Assembly: GCA_031424975.1 (NCBI GenBank) | Contig: JANPIL010000442.1 | Span: forward strand, 1 to 11,570 | DNA: 11,570 nucleotides | DNA from: Xanthocytophaga sp031424975 | Lineage (GTDB): Bacteria; Bacteroidota; Bacteroidia; Cytophagales; 172606-1 | Direction: 5' to 3' | In this document: in pieces, positions 11,522 through 11,570 of the stretch | How positions within the stretch are numbered: the stretch's first letter is position 1 | How the letters are laid out: every line of letters begins with the position of its first letter | Notes under the pieces: generated by a model | What the model was told of the DNA's origin: nothing | What the model saw: the letters and a program-made list of their open reading frames with translations, nothing else | Databases searched by the model: none | Translations under genes and position numbers: made by a program

Positions 11522-11570
11522 CCTCCCCTTTCGGGGGAGGCCGGGAGGGGGCTTCGGGGCCGGGGGTGAG
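11522..11570. repeat. GC-rich hairpin element reaching the window edge
   Basis: CCTCCCC (11522-11528) pairs with GGGGAGG (11534-11540), followed by a G-rich stretch that ends GGGGGTGAG (11562-11570). CTCACCC at 11486-11491 and following can pair with that end, so 11486-11570 may be one compound palindromic element. It resembles dispersed GC-rich repeats; it is cut off by the window. Confidence 0.5.

Noticed and set aside
1..11570. tRNA or rRNA genes
   Set aside because: No cloverleaf with a T-loop GTTCRANNC context and no ribosomal RNA segment was seen on either strand.

Overview
The window looks like a chromosomal segment of a Gram-negative bacterium of the phylum Bacteroidota. Two promoters match the Bacteroidota pattern (TTG or T-rich -33 element, TAnnTTTG -7 element), there is no clear Shine-Dalgarno sequence before most starts, lpxB shows that lipid A is made, and several intergenic repeats are of types I recall from this phylum. 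I cannot assign a genus.

Layout. A 5'-truncated esterase (2-1588, +) is followed by AT-rich accessory genes on the minus strand: a small hypothetical protein (1773-2183) and a HigBA-like toxin-antitoxin pair (3201-2528) with an operator inside its promoter. Next comes an aldehyde module: DUF779 protein (3703-3308), NAD-dependent aldehyde dehydrogenase (5363-3843), and a divergent AraC-family regulator (6227-7156). The dehydrogenase promoter carries two tandem sites 21 bp apart, as an AraC-type activator would use. A GIY-YIG nuclease gene (5701-5994) bounded by a perfect 61-bp inverted repeat sits between regulator and target. An AT-rich gene with a HEPN-like RX4H motif (8599-7604) follows, then lpxB (9820-8657), a 6-pyruvoyl-tetrahydropterin synthase family gene (10327-9905), and a PD-(D/E)XK nuclease of the Rpn/transposase-like type (10586-11419).

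The most striking signal is a 30-bp bipartite repeat present 12 times in 11.6 kb. Its ends are nearly fixed (GGGTTTGG at positions 1-8, ATACTATTTT at 21-30), its middle varies, and its length is exactly 30 in every copy. It lies in most intergenic gaps, 11 of 12 copies point the same way, and two copies are embedded in lpxB, where they are read in different codon registers. This implies selection or copying at the DNA level. Three copies carry a further 24-29 bp conserved tail, and all three sit at the 3' edge of an AT-rich accessory gene. I do not recognise this repeat. Possible roles are a protein-binding or chromosome-organising site, an uptake or recombination signal, a mobile miniature repeat, or an insertion boundary for accessory genes.

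Working together: AraC regulator, dehydrogenase and DUF779 form one aldehyde-oxidation unit. The toxin-antitoxin pair, HEPN-like protein and two nucleases are accessory or mobile-type genes. lpxB and the pterin synthase are ordinary metabolic genes in the same transcriptional direction, separated by a tandem-octamer hairpin.
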